The notes under the pieces: model-generated | What the model was told of the DNA's origin: nothing | Databases searched by the model: none | What the model saw: only the letters and a program-made list of their open reading frames with translations | DNA from: Linnemannia elongata | Taxonomy: Eukaryota > Mortierellomycota > Mortierellomycetes > Mortierellales > Mortierellaceae | DNA: 64,000 nucleotides | Assembly: GCA_036320915.1 (NCBI GenBank) | Contig: JAXBDG010000017.1 | Location: 1,302,001-1,366,000 of the forward strand | Reading direction: 5' to 3' | Shown: positions 61,401 to 64,000 of the stretch, piece by piece | Layout of the letters: each line of letters opens with the position of its first letter | Numbering within the stretch: position 1 is the first letter of the stretch | Made by a program: the position numbers and the translations under genes

Positions 61401-62771
61401 CGGAACCAGAGTCTGTGATTGCGGACCCATTGCCAGAGCCCGAGGAGATTATTTCCAACCAGCACGATGCCTCAAGCACACAAGCAACAGCAGTGGCGGA
61501 GCATAAGGACTGGAAGAGTTTTACCGTGCTGGAAGAGACACCCGCCGACCATCACTTTTTGCAGAACACCCACGACGTCCAACACACCGACAGAGCTTGG
61601 TTCAAGCGGATCGCCAAGGAACACGCCATCTTGTCGTCGTCGTTACCGGATGGAATTCGAGTCCGTGCCTTTGAGGATCGAATGGACTTGCTGAGGGTCC
61701 TTATCCAAGGCCCCGATCATACCCCCTACCGCAATGCCCTCTTCCTCTTTGACTTTAAGTTGCCCAGTCAGTTCCCTAGCCAGGTAAGATATCCTTCGTT
61801 TTTGGTGTTTCTGCTTAGCTCTTCTAGTGACCGGGTTGATGTTTTTATTCACCAACTTTATTTGTTCACCTTTTCAATCCATTAGCCACCAATTGCTTTT
61901 TTTCACTCCTGGACTGGCGGTATTGGTAGGATCAACCCGAACTTGTATGAGGATGGAAACGTCTGCTTGAGTCTTTTGAACACATGGCATGGCAAGGATC
62001 AGACAGAGACTTGGACCCCCAGCTCAAGTATCCTTCAGGTATGACCCAGGAGCTGTAAGAAAGGTGCTTTTCGTTGCCACTAGTGCAATTGCAGATCACT
62101 TATCGTTATTTTTTCACTATATTCATGTAGCTCCTGATCTCTCTGCAAGGTCTTGTCCTTGTCCCTGAGCCATATTATAACGAAGCCGGGTAAGCCTCTT
62201 GATCTATGACTTTTGTTTGATATCGCAGAGGTGATCATAAAAACTATGCTAACCGTTTCCTTTTTCCTATTTTGTCCACAGATTCGAAAAGTTTGTTGGT
62301 ACTGAAGAAGCGGCTCGCAATTCGGAGCTCTACAACGAGAAAGTGTACCTGCTGTCCTTGAAGGTAACCAACACTCCCATGTTCAATGATATTTCTGTAC
62401 AGTATGTATTGCTTCAATATGACAATATGAAATGAACAGTGTGCTAACACTAGTGATGCATCTGCATTGCCACTTTTTAGACGATTCAAACGATTCTGAA
62501 CCACCCCCCGACCGCACTGAGCAAGGAGGTGCGGCATTTCTACTTTGAGCGACAGAAGCTAGAGCAGGTTGTGATTGAGGGTCTTGAGCTCATTGCACAT
62601 TCTGAAGCTGAGGCTGACGCAGAGGCCGAATCAGTAGATGGCGCAGAAGAGCAAAACGAGAGCAATGGTACGGAGAAGGAGGCAGGACCCATGATCAAGC
62701 GGATCAGTAAGGGAGCGCTAAAAATGTTGAAGAAGCACATTGATGCGCTTAGTCATTTCTTGGAGGAGTAG
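58406..62771 (+). CDS. UBE2O: UBE2O-like E2/E3 hybrid ubiquitin-conjugating enzyme
   Basis: Large ubiquitin-conjugating enzyme that selects substrates itself; animal UBE2O clears orphan ribosomal proteins and other basic clients. Exons 58406..58432, 58493..58507 (15-nt micro-exon, optional), 58581..58700, 58797..59093, 59402..59533, 59658..59937, 60051..60154, 60272..61783, 61886..62038, 62131..62189, 62282..62363, 62481..62771; 1023 residues. The N-terminal CR-type region has [59 protein letters not shown] and [16 protein letters not shown]. An acidic linker follows (about 590-690). The C-terminal UBC domain has [40 protein letters not shown] with active-site Cys about 856, and [20 protein letters not shown]. 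The very C-terminus is coiled-coil-like. Confidence 0.95.
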
Positions 62772-63468
62772 AGAAACTATGCCTGCATTAATCATCAATT
62801 AAAGCTATCTTTTTGCACTATTAAGACTGGCTGTGTTCTTAAAAGTTGAAGGCGAAGGCGAAGGCACACTTGGGAAGTATGGCTGATTCATTGTATTAGA
62901 AGAGAGGTTGATTGGGCGAATGCAGGCTGGTCATGTGATGCAGAAACACACCAACGTGACGTCATCCTGCAAAAAAACGGAGATAAAAAGAGGTGCCATG
63001 AGTTTTTTTTGATGGTTGTCTTTCTTTCTTTTCCCTTTTCTTTCATTCTGTTCCCCTCCCCATTCGACTTTGTGGAAGCTACCAGTCCTCTCTGTCGAAT
63101 CACTTTGTCACTTCTTCGTTGTATCCTCTACTCTCACTCACTCTTTTACTCACATTTACAAAGCTCTTTGTGAATTGAACTCAACGCCTCCTTACATCTA
63201 TCCACCCACACCCACCCACTAACCCGCCTGTCTGATTGCATCACCTTTATTTCCGACTATTTCACTATCTGCTCGGAAAACACTACCAGACAGCACCCCC
63301 TCCCTAACAGCAACCAACAAAGGACGACAAAGTTCAAGAATAAAACAAAATCACAAAAGAAAAAAAGAACAAAACAACCAGCCTCCTCTCTTCCCAGACC
63401 ACACTCCGCACTCCACACTCCACACTCCACACTCCACACACTTACCTTTATCTGCTGCGGATATCTGA
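62772..63468. other. Intergenic between UBE2O and TFIIB
   Basis: UBE2O 3' flank with AATTAAA near 62798, then the TFIIB promoter and C-rich leader. No gene seen. Confidence 0.55.
63404..63438. repeat. CACTCCA heptamer repeat in TFIIB leader
   Basis: Four to five tandem copies of ACTCCAC, about 35 bases upstream of the TFIIB ATG. Confidence 0.85.
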
Positions 63469-64000
63469 ATGAACACCATGACTGTCCCCCCGGCTCCCCA
63501 GCAAAAGATCGTGGATTTGAACGTCCAGCTCATGTGTCCAGGTGAGTAAATATACATGTCGTGATACCATGGCGAGAACTTGTTGTAGGAAGATGCTGGG
63601 TTCAACAAGTAAAAAAAAGAAGGGTTTGTAAGCTCACATCTACCTTTTCATATCTGCTCATCATTCTCAAATCCCATCCCAATATTAAACGGAATATCAC
63701 CCTCTTCAAGACTGTAAGATTGTGCCTCCAAATATCTCGGAAGAATTCTCAAACGGCGATCTAGTCTGTGCGGACTGTGGTCTTGTGTTAGGAGATCGAA
63801 TCGTTGATACTCGGTCCGAATGGCGTACATTCGCAAACGATGAGGGTGACGACCCCTCGCGTGTCGGTTCTGCTGCGAACCCATTGCTCAATGGACCTCA
63901 GCTGGATACAGTCATCTCGCAGAGGGATGGAGGCTCGGGTGCTGCGAGGGAGTTGAACAGGACGCACGGTCGTGTCACCGCTGTAAAGGGAGAAAGGAAC
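63469..64000 (+). CDS. SUA7: Transcription initiation factor TFIIB, N-terminal part
   Basis: General Pol II initiation factor that bridges TBP-bound promoters and polymerase. Exon 63469..63541 (donor GTGAGT), then 63711 to the right edge; 121 residues visible. The zinc ribbon has C23-P-D-C26 and C44-A-D-C47, with [20 protein letters not shown]. The B-reader/linker follows: [20 protein letters not shown] and [10 protein letters not shown], the hallmark conserved block of TFIIB. The cyclin folds lie beyond the window. Start at Met 63469; Met 63478 is possible. The symbol follows yeast. Confidence 0.95.

Overview
The window is nuclear DNA of a filamentous, early-diverging fungus. Mortierellomycota or a close relative is the best guess. 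This is inferred from gene content (a T-box gene, a SARAF homologue, UBE2O, a huge NACHT/WD40 protein, RBR ligase, PAH protein) and from gene structure: many short GT..AG introns of roughly 80-150 nt, mixed with some of 400-760 nt. Nothing bacterial is present: no operons, Shine-Dalgarno sites or CRISPR arrays. All exon joins below were made by hand from frame, splice signals and protein family knowledge.

Left part (1-26.7 kb), gene-dense. In order: a T-box transcription factor running off the left edge (-); a CHCHD5/Mix14-type twin-CX9C protein (-); a 1449-residue RBR ubiquitin ligase with an interrupted IBR domain (-); the ribosomal protein genes RPS18 (-) and RPL19 (+), head to head; SARAF (-); Rab GDI (-), divergent from the FCP1 CTD phosphatase (+). 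After these comes a decayed Ty3/gypsy chromovirus tail with a chromodomain and one in-frame stop.

Middle (26.7-48 kb). One 5.4-kb uninterrupted reading frame encodes a STAND NTPase (NACHT, pentapeptide-like stretch, 14 WD40 repeats, -). About 15 kb without a recognisable gene follows. It holds a long TTCTC microsatellite, a 608-bp TIR element with TA flanks (MITE-like), a ~116-bp hairpin element, homopolymer tracts of up to 40 T, and an excess of the palindrome CCATGG. It ends in a 1.2-kb pyrimidine-rich leader in front of an orphan 200-residue Ser/Gln-rich gene (+).

Right part (49-64 kb), gene-dense housekeeping. An ECM15/UPF0045 protein (+); proteasome subunit alpha-5 (-); a protein built only of three PAH (SIN3-type) domains (-), divergent from ARPC3 (+); the E2/E3 hybrid UBE2O (+); and the 5' part of TFIIB (+), cut by the right edge.

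The genes form no obvious common pathway. The themes are translation, ubiquitin-proteasome function (RBR ligase, UBE2O, alpha-5) and RNA polymerase II transcription (T-box, FCP1, PAH protein, TFIIB). The most unusual items are the T-box factor, the PAH-only protein, the RBR with a 335-residue insert, the NACHT/WD40 protein and the transposon- and motif-rich gene desert.
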